The position numbers were made by a program, and so were the translations under genes. The notes beneath the pieces were generated by a model. The model saw only the letters and a list, made by a program, of their open reading frames with translations, did not search any database and was not told the origin of the DNA. 64,000 nt of DNA, taken from NCBI GenBank assembly GCA_015680685.1, contig MNCI01035053.1:55098-119097 (forward strand), in the 5' to 3' direction. This DNA is from Gnetum montanum (Eukaryota > Streptophyta > Gnetopsida > Gnetales > Gnetaceae). Every line of letters starts with the position of its first letter. Position 1 is the stretch's first letter. Shown here in pieces: positions 11,216-23,212 of this stretch.

Positions 11216-12669
11216 CAGTCATCCAATTTGAAGAACTTGTGAAGATCAGTAATAGCCTTCGACTGGGCCTCATGTACCTCCTTGGAAGCATAATCCTTAC
11301 TGATTATTGCACAACATTTGACTAAAACATTACATAGTTTTTTGATGCATTTGGTGGAACTCTTTGCTGCAAATTGTGCCTCATTCATTTTCACAAGTCC
11401 ACTTTTCAACAAACTCACCTAAAGGGTCTATTGGGTCACATCCTCCTACCATTCTTTCTCTTTCCTATGCATAAATAATATTAACGATATTATTGTAAAG
11501 ATAATAATAAGAATAAAAAATAATAAAGAAAAATTAAAATGAGAATTACTTATGAAAAGTTGATTTTTCTCAATTTGGAGGATGCGTTCATGGTTCAACA
11601 AATAACGAGCAAGGAAAGTGGAACTCTCCAATTTCCCTAAGAGTTTTTTGAGGTTTCAACTAACTTCTAGAACATCCTCAAGGATAGCATGATAGGAGGA
11701 CACAACATTAGCCTACATCAACTTGTAATCACCCTTGAAGTCACAAGATTTGGACTTCCTCATGAACAGAGTAAGATATATTACTCACAATCCTTTCACC
11801 AGGATTTTGAAGAAGAACAAGTTCTTCTTTGGTAGCAACCACCATATGTCTAAGAGAGAAAAGGGAACTCACAATGGTAACAGAAGGAGTTATGCTAACA
11901 AATCTAGGGAAAGAAGATGCTAGCATGACCTATGGTAATGACCCCTCTATTCGAGTCACATGCGAGAAAGACATATAAGATGATTTGGGAGGACATGTTA
12001 AAGTCTACTTGAAAACAAACTTACGTAGAGAATCCTTCCCTAGCTCTCAAATGGAGTACCCTTGACCTAAGAAAAACTGCACAAAAAAAGACATAATATC
12101 AAAACAATGAAAAAGAGAAGTATTCTAAACCATATTCTTTTTATAATCGAATTACCTTTGGTTCTTTCCCCTTTCTTTTATGCTTCAAGATCACCTTTCC
12201 ACTTGGACCTTTTTCTATGTGTTGTCAGTAATAATAAGGTATGATTTAGGATAAACCTTGAAACTCAGTTCAATGGTCACCACATCATCACCACCCACAT
12301 CATCAGTTCCTAATATTATCTTCCTCATACCTTTCCCTGGTCCAGTCTATAGACTAGAGAGAACTATCACATAAATACTATGATAATAAAAATAAATTAA
12401 AAAATATGAAATAAAAGTCAAAAATTATACCCATCACAACCCTCCAAATTTTGGACTTGAACGAGACCTTCATTACCTTTCTTAGAACCCTCAACTTGAG
12501 CCCTAAAAACTCTTTCCTCCTCAGGAAACTTAGGGTATAAATGGGGATTAAATTCATGGATGTTATTGGTAAAGGAATTATAACTTAAGATCAAGCCCAT
12601 ACGCAAAGGTACACAATTTATAGTATAAGGTTATTTGGGGTAATTTTTATTCACAACATCTAAATCCAT
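11216..12669 (-). pseudogene. Antisense multi-exon gene-like region inside element E
   Basis: Function not recognised. Reading the minus strand, short open frames are separated by AT-rich gaps bounded by splice-like signals. Modelled exons: 12669-12431 (ATG at 12669, FNPHLYPKFPEEERVFRAQ), 12346-12156, 12076-12025 (donor GTAAGT), about 11926-11789 (donor GTGAGT), 11712-11550 (HAILEDVLEVS, LESSTFLARYLLNHERILQ) and about 11420-11216 (KSSTKCIKKLCNVLVKCCAI, ending in stop after FFKLDD). Introns of 76-84 bp up to about 100 bp would suit a plant. Exons 4 and 5 join in phase; other joins need small indels, and in-frame stops remain. It may be a captured host gene fragment or an antisense gene typical of this element family. 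The exon model is inference from ORFs and splice motifs. Confidence 0.45.
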
Positions 12670-13735
12670 GGCAAGGTACTAGGAAGAGAAGCAAGAGAGA
12701 GACCAATCATATACTCTACCTTTTATGCATGATGAAGAAGAAAGATGGAGTAGGAGTTAACTGTAGTATATTTTGAATCCCATAAAGCTTTATTATATGT
12801 AAATTAATAGCAGTAGTAACCAATTTCACTTATAAAATCAATTTGGTAATATTTCTTTCTAATAAGGGTAGAATCCTTAACATAATTAAACAATTCTCTT
12901 TGATAAAAAGATGGAAATTTAGGAGATTTTACATTGGGAATAAAATGATTTTCACTAGTATGGAAACCAAAAGCAGTTTAGATGCTAGCAAGAGTAATAG
13001 TTAAATTTTCAAAAACCATTTTTGGAACAAGAACTTTCCAATAAACAATAACTATTACATCAATTTCTTATGACATTGTTGCAACTATGAATCTTAAAAA
13101 TAGGAAATACTAGTAAATTAGACATTCTAGAAGTTCTAAGGAACTCAAAATTCTCAACATCCAACAAGCTATAAATCAATTACTTCCACAATATTAGTCT
13201 AATGCAAAATAATAGAAACTAATTTGGAACTACCTAATGGAGCAAGAGATGATTATCCAAGAGTAGGAGAGAATATGCTAGGATACTTTGGAGGAGCCAT
13301 CTCATAAATTGTTATGTTCAAAAATCTCTCTATAGCCATTACATAAAAGGGTTTAACTAAGAAAAAAGACCTTCTTCTCCCATTAATTTATAAAATATCT
13401 AAAAACCATACTAGTAGTACAAGAGGGAGCATACTAGAAGAAAAGGCATTTACACTTGCATTAAAACATAATTATTTATTAATTAATTTTAAATTAACAT
13501 TTACATTTCATTATTTTTCAAGTAACAGGTGGAGTAAACTAACATTATCTCAAGATGAATGTGTATGCTCTCCAAGATGATTCCAATGGTACCAATTTCA
13601 TCAAAATTTGACTTATAGTTTGGGAGTTATGGCAATTTTTAGCATGTGTGTAATTTATGAAATAATAATACTAATAATAATAATTTTTGTCATTTTAAGG
13701 ATTGTGCGTTCAAATCTTAGTCCTAAAATTTAAAA
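12670..13735. other. AT-rich interior of element E
   Basis: I see no ORF or repeat that I can support. If the antisense gene is real, its promoter would have to lie here, but no clear TATA arrangement stands out. Confidence 0.4.
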
Positions 13736-13739
13736 TAAA

Positions 13740-15010
13740 CAATCTTTAAAATATAAACAAAATTTAGGCATTGTCCCTAACCCTAAGGAGTAGGACCCAT
13801 GGTTCCATAGCCTCTAAAATGTTGGCCAGCCATGCCATAGCATGGCTAGGCCACAACACCCAACCACGGTGTGTTGTAGCTAGCCTAGTCATGGCATTGG
13901 GATAGCTGCACCACTACATGTCAAGGGCACAAGGCCCAATTGCACAGCATCACGACTAGCTAGGCTATAGTTTGTCGCACCATCGATTCTTCACCCATCT
14001 ACCATCTACCACTTGTTGTTTACTATCCATTCACTACTTGTCACATAGTTGTTGTTGGCACTATGATCTACTACCTTCTTGCCCACTACTAGCATCATGA
14101 TTATTCAGCTCCTGTTTCATCATCGACACTACAATTCTTCACTTTCCCTACCACTACCTACATCACCATTCTTTGCCTCCTCTGCCTTTGCCAGTTCCAT
14201 GCTTCTTCACTTTCCTTACCACCATTGGTTTCATGATTCTTTTCCTGCCTATCATCACTAGAGTTGCAATTATTTGCCTTTCCTATCACCAAGGGCATCA
14301 CCATTCTTCAACTTCCCTACCACCACTAACATCACAATTCTTTGCCTCCCCTACCATCGCTAATAATTTCATTCTTTGCCTTCCTTGCAACTACCAGTGT
14401 TATCATTATTCACCTCTCCTACAACTACTAGCACCACCATTCTTCTTTTCCCCTATCACCACTAGTTCCATGATGCTCTACCTCCCCTACCATAATTGAC
14501 ACACCATAAATAATGTGCACAGGCTGCATGAGCCATGTAGACCATGAAAGCTCCTTAAGCTAGTGCAAGTAGCAAAGGTTGCCAAGGATGATAGGCCATG
14601 CAAGCCACTCAAGCCACATAGTCTACAAGGGCTACCAAGGCTAGGAATACCCTAAATGATAGGGCCTATAGCACCTTTGCTACTATAGCACTATCTAACC
14701 ATGCCACTATGTGACAGAACCATAAAGCCTAGCCACACAGCATCACGATCATCTATCGTCCCCCCACCACTGCAATGATAGTCACCTCCCACACATTTCC
14801 ACTATCCTCCCATGCAACTATTGTCATCCTCCCACACACCACCATCGTCATCCTACACAACTACCATTCATCTAGTATTGTTGCCACTGTTCACCTACCT
14901 GCATCAATCGTTGATGTTCTTTGCCTGTACTGCCATTATGCTCCTCATCAATTACTACCATCCTCCATCCCATCGGTGCCTCTTTTCAAATGAAAAAATT
15001 ACTAACAATT
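13740..15010. repeat. GC-richer, low-complexity block of element E with a 33-36-bp minisatellite
   Basis: Base composition changes here to C-rich on the plus strand (CCTACCACCACTA, CATGCCATAGCATGGCTAGG). From about 14090 to 14510 roughly twelve degenerate units of 32-36 bp follow one another, each like ATTCTTTGCCTCCCCTACCA followed by an A/C-rich tail. The open frames at 14079-14499 and 14775-15012 are translations of these repeats (Ser, Pro, Leu, His rich) and I do not call them genes. Confidence 0.65.
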
Positions 15011-15015
15011 GATGA

Positions 15016-15136
15016 ACATCTTGGAATGATGATAATGACAATGATAATGAAGTGGAGAATGAGGAGCAAAATGAGGAAGCAGTTGCTAAGTAGTTGAACA
15101 TAGAGGAAGCGCTTGAGGATGAGCTTGATGCTTAAA
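15016..15136 (+). pseudogene. Acidic C-terminal coding tail in element E
   Basis: A plus-strand frame reads DDNDNDNEVENEEQNEEAV, then a stop, then NIEEALEDELDA and a stop, just before the purine tract and the 3' LTR. It looks like the acidic end of a protein once encoded by the element. The upstream part of that reading frame is not identifiable. Confidence 0.4.
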
Positions 15137-15149
15137 GGAGAACTGACTA

Positions 15150-15644
15150 TAATGTTCCATCCTTTATTAAATATGGAATTCTACTATAATCATCTAATTA
15201 GCCTTCAAAACAAGGGGTTTCTTATTATGAGGAGTTATGACTATTCATGATACCCCTTAGGAATGGGTTTGAATATGGCATTTAACATTAGGCTTAAAGA
15301 TTGTATTAGCATGAAGTTGCAAAGCCAAGATTGGTAAGTAACAAGAGCTAGGTGAAGTGGGACAAGAAGGGATTGATCATCCTTTCAATTGGATAGCCTA
15401 ATCATGGTGGTAGTGCTAGAATGCCTCTAAGGTCTTAAGTATCACAAGAAGATAACCTAGAGGGTGTTACAATGTACCAACTAGACATCAATAACAATTT
15501 TCACTTTTTTCTTTTTCTACTTAATTCCATGTCCATTTTCATTATTTTCTAAGTTATAGAGTGATTGAATTATTTCCATACAATGCAACATTTTTACCCA
15601 AGGAACAATCATATTTTATTAACATCTAGGAAGAGAATGTCACA
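15150..15644 (+). repeat. Element E 3' LTR
   Basis: Aligns with 10543-11039 over its length. It ends GAGAATGTCACA at 15644. Its start is mutated (TGTTCCATCC at 15153), so the boundary is good to a few bases. The tract CTTAAAGGAGAAC at 15131-15143 is the likely polypurine primer. Confidence 0.88.
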
Positions 15645-16180
15645 AATAGGTGGAGAAATCATCAATGAATACCTCTAAATCATTGCTCATTAGCTTTTGA
15701 AATATATTGAGGGCAAGAAATTGGAACATTGTAGGGTCATTACATAGATCAAAATACATCTTCTTATATGCACATATTTCCAAGGAGCTTGTAAATATGG
15801 CTTTTTCTTTGTCTTTTTCAGCTATTTGAATTTTTTTATATCTACTATAGACATCCAAAAAACTATAACATTTGTATCTGTAATGGTATTAAACACGTAG
15901 TTAATGAATAAAAATAGAAAATGATCCTTAAAAATTAGCATGTTTAACATTTTGAAATCAATGAAAATCCTCCACTAATCTTCCTTTTTTAGCACAATAA
16001 CAAGTGGAATCATCCACTCACTATCTACTATAGGATATATGAATCCTACTTTTTAAAGATCTTCAATATCTTTTTTTACAACCTACTTTAATTTGGATCT
16101 TAGATTATGCTGAGGATGATATTTTAGCTTCATGGAAGGATTTCTATAGATTCTATGTTCGCATATGCATGGATCAATTC
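15645..16180 (-). pseudogene. Element D reverse transcriptase, upstream fragment
   Basis: Minus strand. It contains the entry to RT (NPSMKLKYHP, KVGFIYPIVDSEW), the DFKMLN-type stretch, the equivalent of the family's LDGYSGYN motif (MDVYSRYKKIQIAEKD), the YRRMPFGLCN equivalent (YKKMYFDLCND) and the catalytic pair in FIDDF at about 15675-15661. RT copies element RNA into DNA. The gene stops abruptly at the left edge of the fragment, at the target duplication of element E, and resumes at 10542. Stops and frameshifts break it upstream of 15858. Element A has the same gene at 29430-30000. Confidence 0.88.
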
Positions 16181-16699
16181 TTGTTATTTCATCATATTAT
16201 CAGGAAAAGGTTGTTGTTCATCTATTAACCACCACTATTAACTTTTATTGTTATTTCCTTGTAAGTTTTCCATTCACAATTATCAATTTTTTAGTTTCTA
16301 AGAAGACATACTCAAGAAATTTTGGTAATGCTTTAAGTTTAATAGATACTGGTTTTTTATTTTCTAGAATTTATAACTTTTTCCAATCCATATTTTTTCC
16401 TATTTTTTTATTGGAAACATTATTATCTAATGTGTTCCATATCATCCATCCTATCAACATAAGTATTTGTGATGGCTTCTTCTAGTTCCATGCAAATTGA
16501 AGACTTGTAGCTCTCATCTACCATCAACTAATGAATGCCTTATTTGGTACTTGTTATGTATAGACACTCTTGCATACAAACTTTTTCTTTATATGATCTA
16601 CATGTTGTAATGCTACTCTATTTTATATTTTATACTTTTTGCATACAATTGCACCCTGTATCATTATACATGATGCATGAAACTCTCATAATAGCTATG
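16181..16699 (-). other. Element D, protease to RT linker
   Basis: Positionally equals 28870-29300 of element A. Too decayed to show a frame. Open frames on the plus strand here (16165-16485, 16535-16729) run against the element and I do not call them. Confidence 0.5.
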
Positions 16700-17080
16700 T
16701 GTTCATTTTTCTTGAAAATTTCCAAGTAAATAAATCCAAGCTCTTTCCATAATGATGAAAAATTTTCCCATGTAGTTCTTCAAGTGTATCATTAGAAAAT
16801 TAGTAGAGTATGATGATTACAATGTCTTTCACCTAACATAGTGGAATAGTGATGGACTGATTTGTAAGCTCCAACTCTTGTACATTTCTTGGAAAATCAA
16901 GTTTTCACTGGAACTTAAATCCAATGAATCTTTGCATGATGTGTTCCTAGAAATTTGTAAATAAATTAAGGGGATTTTGGGTTCTATTTTTTTTCTTGAA
17001 AAGAACATCTTGTTAAATCTATTTTATTACAACATGGGTTGAGATGATAGTCTTTATGTTTACATTTTAGCTTGAAGATA
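16700..17080 (-). pseudogene. Element D aspartic protease remnant
   Basis: The minus strand carries TTTTCATCATTATGGAAAGAGCTTGG at 16765-16738, matching A's FPIIMGRA coding stretch at 28701-28728. Upstream, about 17060-16980 lines up with the segment after A's protease active site. The active-site Asp itself is not readable. Gypsy protease cuts Gag-Pol. Confidence 0.6.
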
Positions 17081-17269
17081 GCTCATTTGAGATGTTGAAG
17101 AATATTAATAGGTCCACATCCACTAATACTTGTACTTAGGTCTAAATAACAAACATTTCTGAGACTTATGCTTAAAACTACTTGAACTATCATTCATTTG
17201 CATATTAACAACTCTTGTTTCATTCTTTTATCATGGTAGTAGTGGTATTTCATTTTGCATTAGTGGAGG

Positions 17270-17640
17270 TAATATTATAGAAAGAAGAGTGTGTGGATAT
17301 TGATGATATGTTGGAGATTGATAAGAGGTATAGAAAGATGAATCAATGCAAGGAGTGATATGTCTATGGTACTTTGGTGGGTAATAATAGTGGAATGATT
17401 CATGAGTAAAGGCACCACATAGAGAAATAAGATATTAGACATAATATCTATAGGGGTCAAACTACCTATAAGGATACTACTACCTTGGTGGTGGCATTCC
17501 CCATGATATTGGATTTTGCAAATTCTGATGGTAATACTTCTACAATTCATGATAAGACCCAATTGAATAATACTATTGATTGTATAATTTCTTATAATTA
17601 TCTTGTGGATAAGGAAATCTCCTAGGCATCTACTTCATAA
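17270..17640 (-). pseudogene. Element D gag C-terminal Q/P-rich region
   Basis: On the minus strand it aligns with A's 27790-28010. Both have the order GATGCCT-type, then a Gln/Tyr-rich stretch, then CATGGG(G/A)AATGCCAC and GGTAGTAGTA(T/C)CCTTAT. The 17275-17562 open frame is in a shifted frame of this region. Confidence 0.6.
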
Positions 17641-17849
17641 TGAAATTTAGATTCAACATATATGCTTCTCATTCTTGCAAACATGTCATGATGGGAAAAA
17701 AACCTTTATGATGCTCATATTAGCATAAGTCACATCTTTCATCTCCTTCTAATTTGAATCAATAACCCTTCTACAATAGTATCTTTTCCATTTTACTTGT
17801 ATATGTTCTTTCTAATTTTCTTTTGCCTTTTCTTCTTCTTCTCTTGTGT

Positions 17850-19780
17850 AAGTGCCTACTCTATCTTTTCAATGAAATTAAGAACTTTTCATTAATAAAG
17901 TTCCATATTTTTTAACCTTTATTGTTATTTTTATAATTGATTTTTGGATGCACAACATATTTCTTTAAATAACATTCTTCATTAAATCTTCATCTTTTTT
18001 TCTCTCATAGGCACAAAGATCCTTTATATAAAGGTATGGATCCCTATTATATTCTTTAGCACTATCTTTCTTCTTAAGTTTACTTTCTTGTTGACCCACT
18101 TAATTAATCAACCTTTAAATTTGATGGACTCTCATTTTATAAATTCTTCCTTAGATGTAGATCCAATATTTTCTCATATTTTGTTTCTTAGTCCATCTAT
18201 GATGTACCTCAATTTCTCCCATTGAAAATTACCCAAGGCTATGTTAAGAGACTCATGATTTCCCTATTTTTATCATTAAACCTAATTTCTCATATTAGAC
18301 ATTCTTAAATATGTTTCTTATTTTTTATCAAATAGTTCTAACATTATGATCTACCTTCAGATGATTTTTGATTTCAAGGACCTATACTAGCTGTATACCT
18401 CTTTAATGAGTGTTCTTAGAAATAGTTTGAGCATTTGCTAAGCATTTGCTATGTTTTCCAAGGCATAGATATCCTAGAAGGCTTGAGAACAATGTTGTCA
18501 GCTCACATTGTATCCTTCTTCAAATTTAGAAATATTATTCATGTCAATTCACTTTATGCAAGTGTCCCTCTAATGACTAATAGGAATGTAAATAACCTTC
18601 ATTATATTGATCATGCTTCTTATTGTTAGTAGGGGTTCATCATATTTATCACATTCATCATGGTTTCTATCATAACCATAACTCTTTCTATGTGGTCTAC
18701 TATGGCTTCTATCATTTTTATGCTCACGATCTTTATCTCTATCTCTATCCTAATCACCATTACTACCTTTATTTCTATATTAGTCTCTCTTGTTATCTCC
18801 ACCAAATCATCTATCTTAACCTCTTCTTCCTTGTCTATGTTCACCCTTATCAAAGTTTGATGATGAGGATAATCAAGAGGATGGAAAACTAAGAAATACA
18901 TGTAGGCTTATCCTTCTTTATTGACTTCCTTGATTACTTGGTTCAAAGAACACTTGTAGTCTTCTCTAGTAAATGAAAGTAGGTCTGGTAGAAGATCTAG
19001 GCTTGGAGGTCCTATTGGTATTGGATCCTATTCTCTCTTCCTTGATTACTTGCTAAGATGAAACCTACCCACAAATTAGCTATATCTTCTAAATTGAAGA
19101 GAGAAGGATTCTAGCATTGTGATCTTCTTGATTAGTAATCAGTATTTTCTTTTTTAGATTATGATGCTAATGGAATGGTTACTTCTTTTTCCTTAGTTGC
19201 TTGATGACATTCCTTCATGAAGTGGTCCTTTTGGAGCTGGGCTTTTGTGAATTGATAGCACCTAGACATTATATCAACTACATTGTAGATATTGGTGTTG
19301 GATCCTATTCTTTCTATTTCTTGATTACTTGCTAAGATGAAACCTAGCAACAAATTAGCTATATCTTTTGCATTGAAGAGGGAAAGATTCTAGCATTATG
19401 ATCTTCTTCAGTGGTAATCAGTGTTGTCCTTTTTAGATTATGATGCCAATGGGATGGTTTCTTCTTCTCCCTTAGTTGCTGGATGACATGCCTTCATGAA
19501 ATGTTCCTTTTGGAGTTGGATTCTATGAACTAATAGGACCTAGACATTATACCAACTACATTTAGTTAGTGGTAACAACTTCTAATCCAACCTTTATCAA
19601 TACAACGATTGTATGATAAAGGAAGAACATAATGTTTTCCTTTAGGTCCCTCCATCTCATTTATTCATCTTGATGAAGAATGATAAACTCCAAATAATAA
19701 ATATCTAGATATTGGTAGATCACTTTAACTTTATATGATACATCATTCATATTTTAGTTGGTTCTATTAGTTTCACTTAT
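17850..19780 (-). pseudogene. Element D gag
   Basis: A minus-strand copy of the family's unusual long gag. The N-terminal part at about 19770-19600 has VKVIYQYLDIYYLEFIILHQ, equal to A's VIYTHPNEYVPNFSFILH. A hydrophilic Arg/Asp/His-rich segment lies at about 18900-18630. The Pfam Retrotrans_gag-like core follows at 18600-18350 (MNNISKFEEGYN, LENIANA, LKLFLRTLIKEVYS). The gag forms the particle that carries the RNA. Stops occur throughout, including a TAG at 18389-18387 at the same place as in A and B. A 277-bp tandem duplication lengthens the N-terminal part. Confidence 0.8.
19012..19565 (-). repeat. 277-bp tandem duplication in element D gag
   Basis: TTGGATCCTATTCT occurs at 19021 and 19298. 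About 275 bp after each aligns, including ACTTGCTAAGATGAAACCTA, GATTCTAGCATT and CCTAGACATTATA. The period is not a multiple of three, so it shifts the frame. A and B lack it. Confidence 0.8.
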
Positions 19781-19940
19781 AGAATTTTTAGTAGATGTAA
19801 AATCAACTATACCAAAAGTAAATATTTAAAACTAATGTATGTAACTTAATAATGTATTAATATTTTTTACAAGATAAATCATTAAAATTTCAACATCAAT
19901 TATTAATTATGTTAACTAACTAACAAAACATTAGTGGCAA

Positions 19941-19958
19941 TCCTCAATAATAGCACCA
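19941..19958 (-). other. Element D primer binding site remnant (tRNA-Asp type)
   Basis: The minus strand reads TGGTGCTATTATTGAGGA next to the LTR end. It differs from TGGCGCCGTTGCCGGGGA, the tRNA-Asp complement used by many plant gypsy elements, at seven sites, all C-to-T or G-to-A. Confidence 0.6.
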
Positions 19959-19959
19959 G

Positions 19960-20508
19960 TGGTGAGTGGCAATGTAGTTTCTACACCTAAGCATACAAAT
20001 TACAAGTGTTACATGTGACCGAATCATAAATTATGGACCAAGCTAATAGAATTTCTAGGTCATTAAGAGTTAATTACAGGTCATTGTTTTCTTAACTATA
20101 CATGTGTTAGCCTCAGTTTGTATGGTTAAATCTAGTTGAGACATATAATCATTAATGTTTTTTAACCATTCTTAACAATATTTAAATAGAAGAAATTTTT
20201 CTAATTAAACTAAGATATTGTGAAGTAAATTGTACACTAGCCTAAGTAATGAGTATTTATTCTTGATTCTCCATACACATCCTAAACTCACATAATTCTT
20301 GTTAGATTGCCAAGTATTTACTATTGGGCATATGAAGTAAGAACACTATTGGAATTACTAAATGATGCATGTTTATGCTTGAAATAAGCCATAATCATTC
20401 TATCATATTTAAGATAAGTTTAGAAAGTAAAGTATTAACTCTTAATTATAGGTCATTGTATGGTAAAGTAAAAATTAATCTATAAATGCAAAAATAAAAA
20501 GAACATAG
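19960..20508 (-). repeat. Element D 5' LTR, PBS-proximal part
   Basis: Plus strand starts TGGTGAGTGG, the reverse complement of the family's LTR end (CACTCATCA in B). It runs to the insertion point of element C. Last five bases CATAG are C's left target duplication. The rest of this LTR is at 59214-59509. Confidence 0.8.
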
Positions 20509-23212
20509 TGTTGTCACATAAGATAATTTCTTGGAGCATTATTAAAATATGCCTGTGGTTTGAAAAGAAAAATATTGAAGTTGATCATGTTGATGATATA
20601 CAAGTCTTGGTTACCCATAAAAAGGAGATTTTAATTATGTGATATGATAATACATTTCTTAGCTTAAAGTTTTCTTTTAAAGAGAATAATCAAAGGTTTT
20701 AAAAAGGGACTTTATCACAAAGGATAAAGAGGAATATGACATGTTCATATCGTATGTTCTGGAAGTTCAAAAGTTTAAGAAATAGAGATCAAAACCTCTA
20801 ATTAATTTATATAAAATATGTCTATGGGTGTTCCAATTTTTCCATTAGAATCTACCATGTGCATAGGAAGACTTCGGAGAGCTACAAAATCAAGAAAAAT
20901 TAACATTATGGTATTGAATTTATAGAGTGGCAAGTGTAGACTCTACAGTGAGTAGAAATCCAAGAAGAAGAGAAAACTATGATCTTTAACTAATTCCATT
21001 TTAACACATTGATAGCAAAGTTGCCTACGAAAATATAAGAAAACCTAAATTCAAGCTCAAACTCAATTAAAATTGACATTAAAAAAACAAATAGATCAAA
21101 GGCAAAAGAAAAACAAAATATAATAATAATATATACAAACAAGTTCAAAAACTTTAACAGTTGGAAGTATAGTGTCATTTCCATAGGAACTCCCTTGTTG
21201 GTGATGATGCCATAGCCATAGCATCAATGACAATCCCTCTACACATGTTGCTGAAGAAAATTTGTCAATACAAAGGCTGTGGAACCTCTATTACATCAAC
21301 TATATGAAAATCCCTTAACAAATGGCAGGAATGGAATTTAAGCACAACTGGAAAATGAAGCTAGGGTTTGCTTTCGCATTGTAAGGAAAAAATCTTAACC
21401 GTAGCCCAAGGCAACAAACCTTTCACTAATATGGTGGCATTGGCCCTACCTCCAATCTAAGAAACCTAAGCACTCAACCCATTGTGGAGCTTCTAAAAGG
21501 CTAACAAGTATCCATGGTTGCTCAAGAGAAGGATCCACTATGCAAATCATGAGATACAAAGATGTGGTTATACTAGAAAAATTGCCATTGCTGCCCATAT
21601 TCACTACCTTTGTTCTTGATGTTATTCATGGCTGCTAAAGTTCTACACACACAAAAACAAACAATCAAACTGTTTGAACAGATGTCATGGAGAGATCAAC
21701 TTGAGAAACAAGAAGATGATATTAAACAAAGAAAAATATGCTAGCACTTGAGGTTGCTAATTCAACCATACATGGCAAGTATAGAATATATAGGTAAGCA
21801 AAGTTATAGCTATTGTTTTGTTTTAAGATAAGATATTAATATATAATGGGATACTCGGAAAGAATTACTTTATTTTCTATGGGATTCCATGGAAGTTGTA
21901 ACTTCCTATGATGATATAACTAAAAAATCCATGATTTTTTTAGCTTTCCATTACCAAGAAGACACTTGCTAACCATGGCATATATTTCTCAAATTATTAT
22001 AACTTCTATGGTGGTTATGATTTAATCCCCCTTTATAATACCCATAACTTTTCATGATGTTTGTAACCACCCAAAGCTACTATAAAAAGGGCTTTAAGGA
22101 TAGGATGAGAAAAAAGGAGGGAAGATTGGAAAAAAAAACATTTGAAGAATTCTTGTAAGATGGCTTGTTGAAGACATCAATTCAGCTAGTTTGTTTTAAT
22201 CCTATGAGTTCATTTTTTTTTAATTTTGTTTTAGTTTCTTAGCTAATGGTTTAGGTAGTGTCATGCTTGGAATTTAATTTTGGGATTTGTCCTAGGTTGC
22301 TTTTATAGCTATGTTTTTACGTAATGTTAGACTCCTATTAAGATTTACCATAGAGGAGCTTATGTTGTTGAAAAGCCTCAAGAGTAACTTAATAGTAATG
22401 TCTTAATGAAATTTCCTATTTTAAGCCTAGAGAATCTAGGAAAATATTTGATACTTTGATGGGACTAAAATAGCTTCTTTATTTTTAATGTTTATTACCT
22501 TAGTATTTTAAACAAAAAATTGTTGAATTTTTGAAATCTCTATTGAATGCAATCTTTGACAACTATTAGCTACCAAAAATAAAGACTTTTACATTGTAGT
22601 TTATGTAGTAATTCTTGGTAGTATAATAAGATTATCTTTATGAAATTCCTTGTTGAGCTCAGAAAGTTTGGACAATTTGTAGTTATTTAATTAGAAATAG
22701 CTTTATTAAGAAGTGTTTCCTCGTGTCAATTTATCTTGATTAAATATGTGAGATTTCATGTAATTTTTCTTTCTTTTCTTTCTCTTTCTAAGTCCATTGA
22801 ATCTTGCTTTATTTCTTATTTTCTTGTGGAACTTTCTCTTTAGGGGAAGTTAGGAGTAGATAACTAGAATTTTGCTCAATTGTTTTTGCAAAATTTTATT
22901 TGTTACAAGTAGGTATCATAAGGACCATATAGACTAAGCGATTAAACAAAATAGGAATCTCCTTTATGATAGTTGATTACAATTTTATACACAACCCAAC
23001 AATTTCAATATTCACAATAGTAAACACATACTCATGATTATTTTGTTTGACAACTACTAAGTCTATTTGGAGGTATCTAGGCCTTACTGTTACTAGAGAC
23101 TAGTAAGCACATAAACCTTATTTGAAGAACACCTTCAATCCTATGACTTCCCAAGGTTTCAAGACCCAAAGGCCCCCAATGCTAGTGGTTTAATCCCAAA
23201 TGGTCACCAATA
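20509..23212 (+). repeat. Element C 5' LTR
   Basis: It starts TGTTGTCACATAAGA and ends CCAATA (CA changed to TA). It aligns along its length with 43399-45058 and 58139-59213. It holds the uninterrupted version of B's target at 22155-22165 (TAAGATGGCTTG). Open frames inside it (for example 20990-21184, minus) are accidental. No clear TATA box could be fixed. Confidence 0.9.

Larger units (their letters stand above)
10543..15644 (+). mobile_element. Element E: non-autonomous LTR element (LARD-like) inserted in D's RT
   Basis: A 5.1-kb element with LTRs of about 497 and 495 bp, a PBS after the left LTR and a purine-rich tract before the right one, so it lies on the plus strand. No gag, protease, RT or integrase is recognisable, which makes it non-autonomous. 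The target duplication is GATAG (10538-10542) and AATAG (15645-15649), 4 of 5 matching. The interior holds an antisense multi-exon gene-like region (11216-12669), a GC-richer block (13740-15010) with a 33-36-bp minisatellite, and an acidic coding tail. LTR termini and PBS resemble plant chromovirus-type elements, which would then supply its enzymes; this is inference. Confidence 0.85.

Noticed and set aside
14079-14499. Ser/Pro/His-rich frames that look like a secreted or repeat protein
   Set aside because: They follow the minisatellite unit of element E, and neighbouring frames are open for the same reason.
18626-18901. 91-codon minus frame rich in Ile, Glu and Val
   Set aside because: It is an off-frame reading of the hydrophilic Arg/Asp-rich linker of D's gag.
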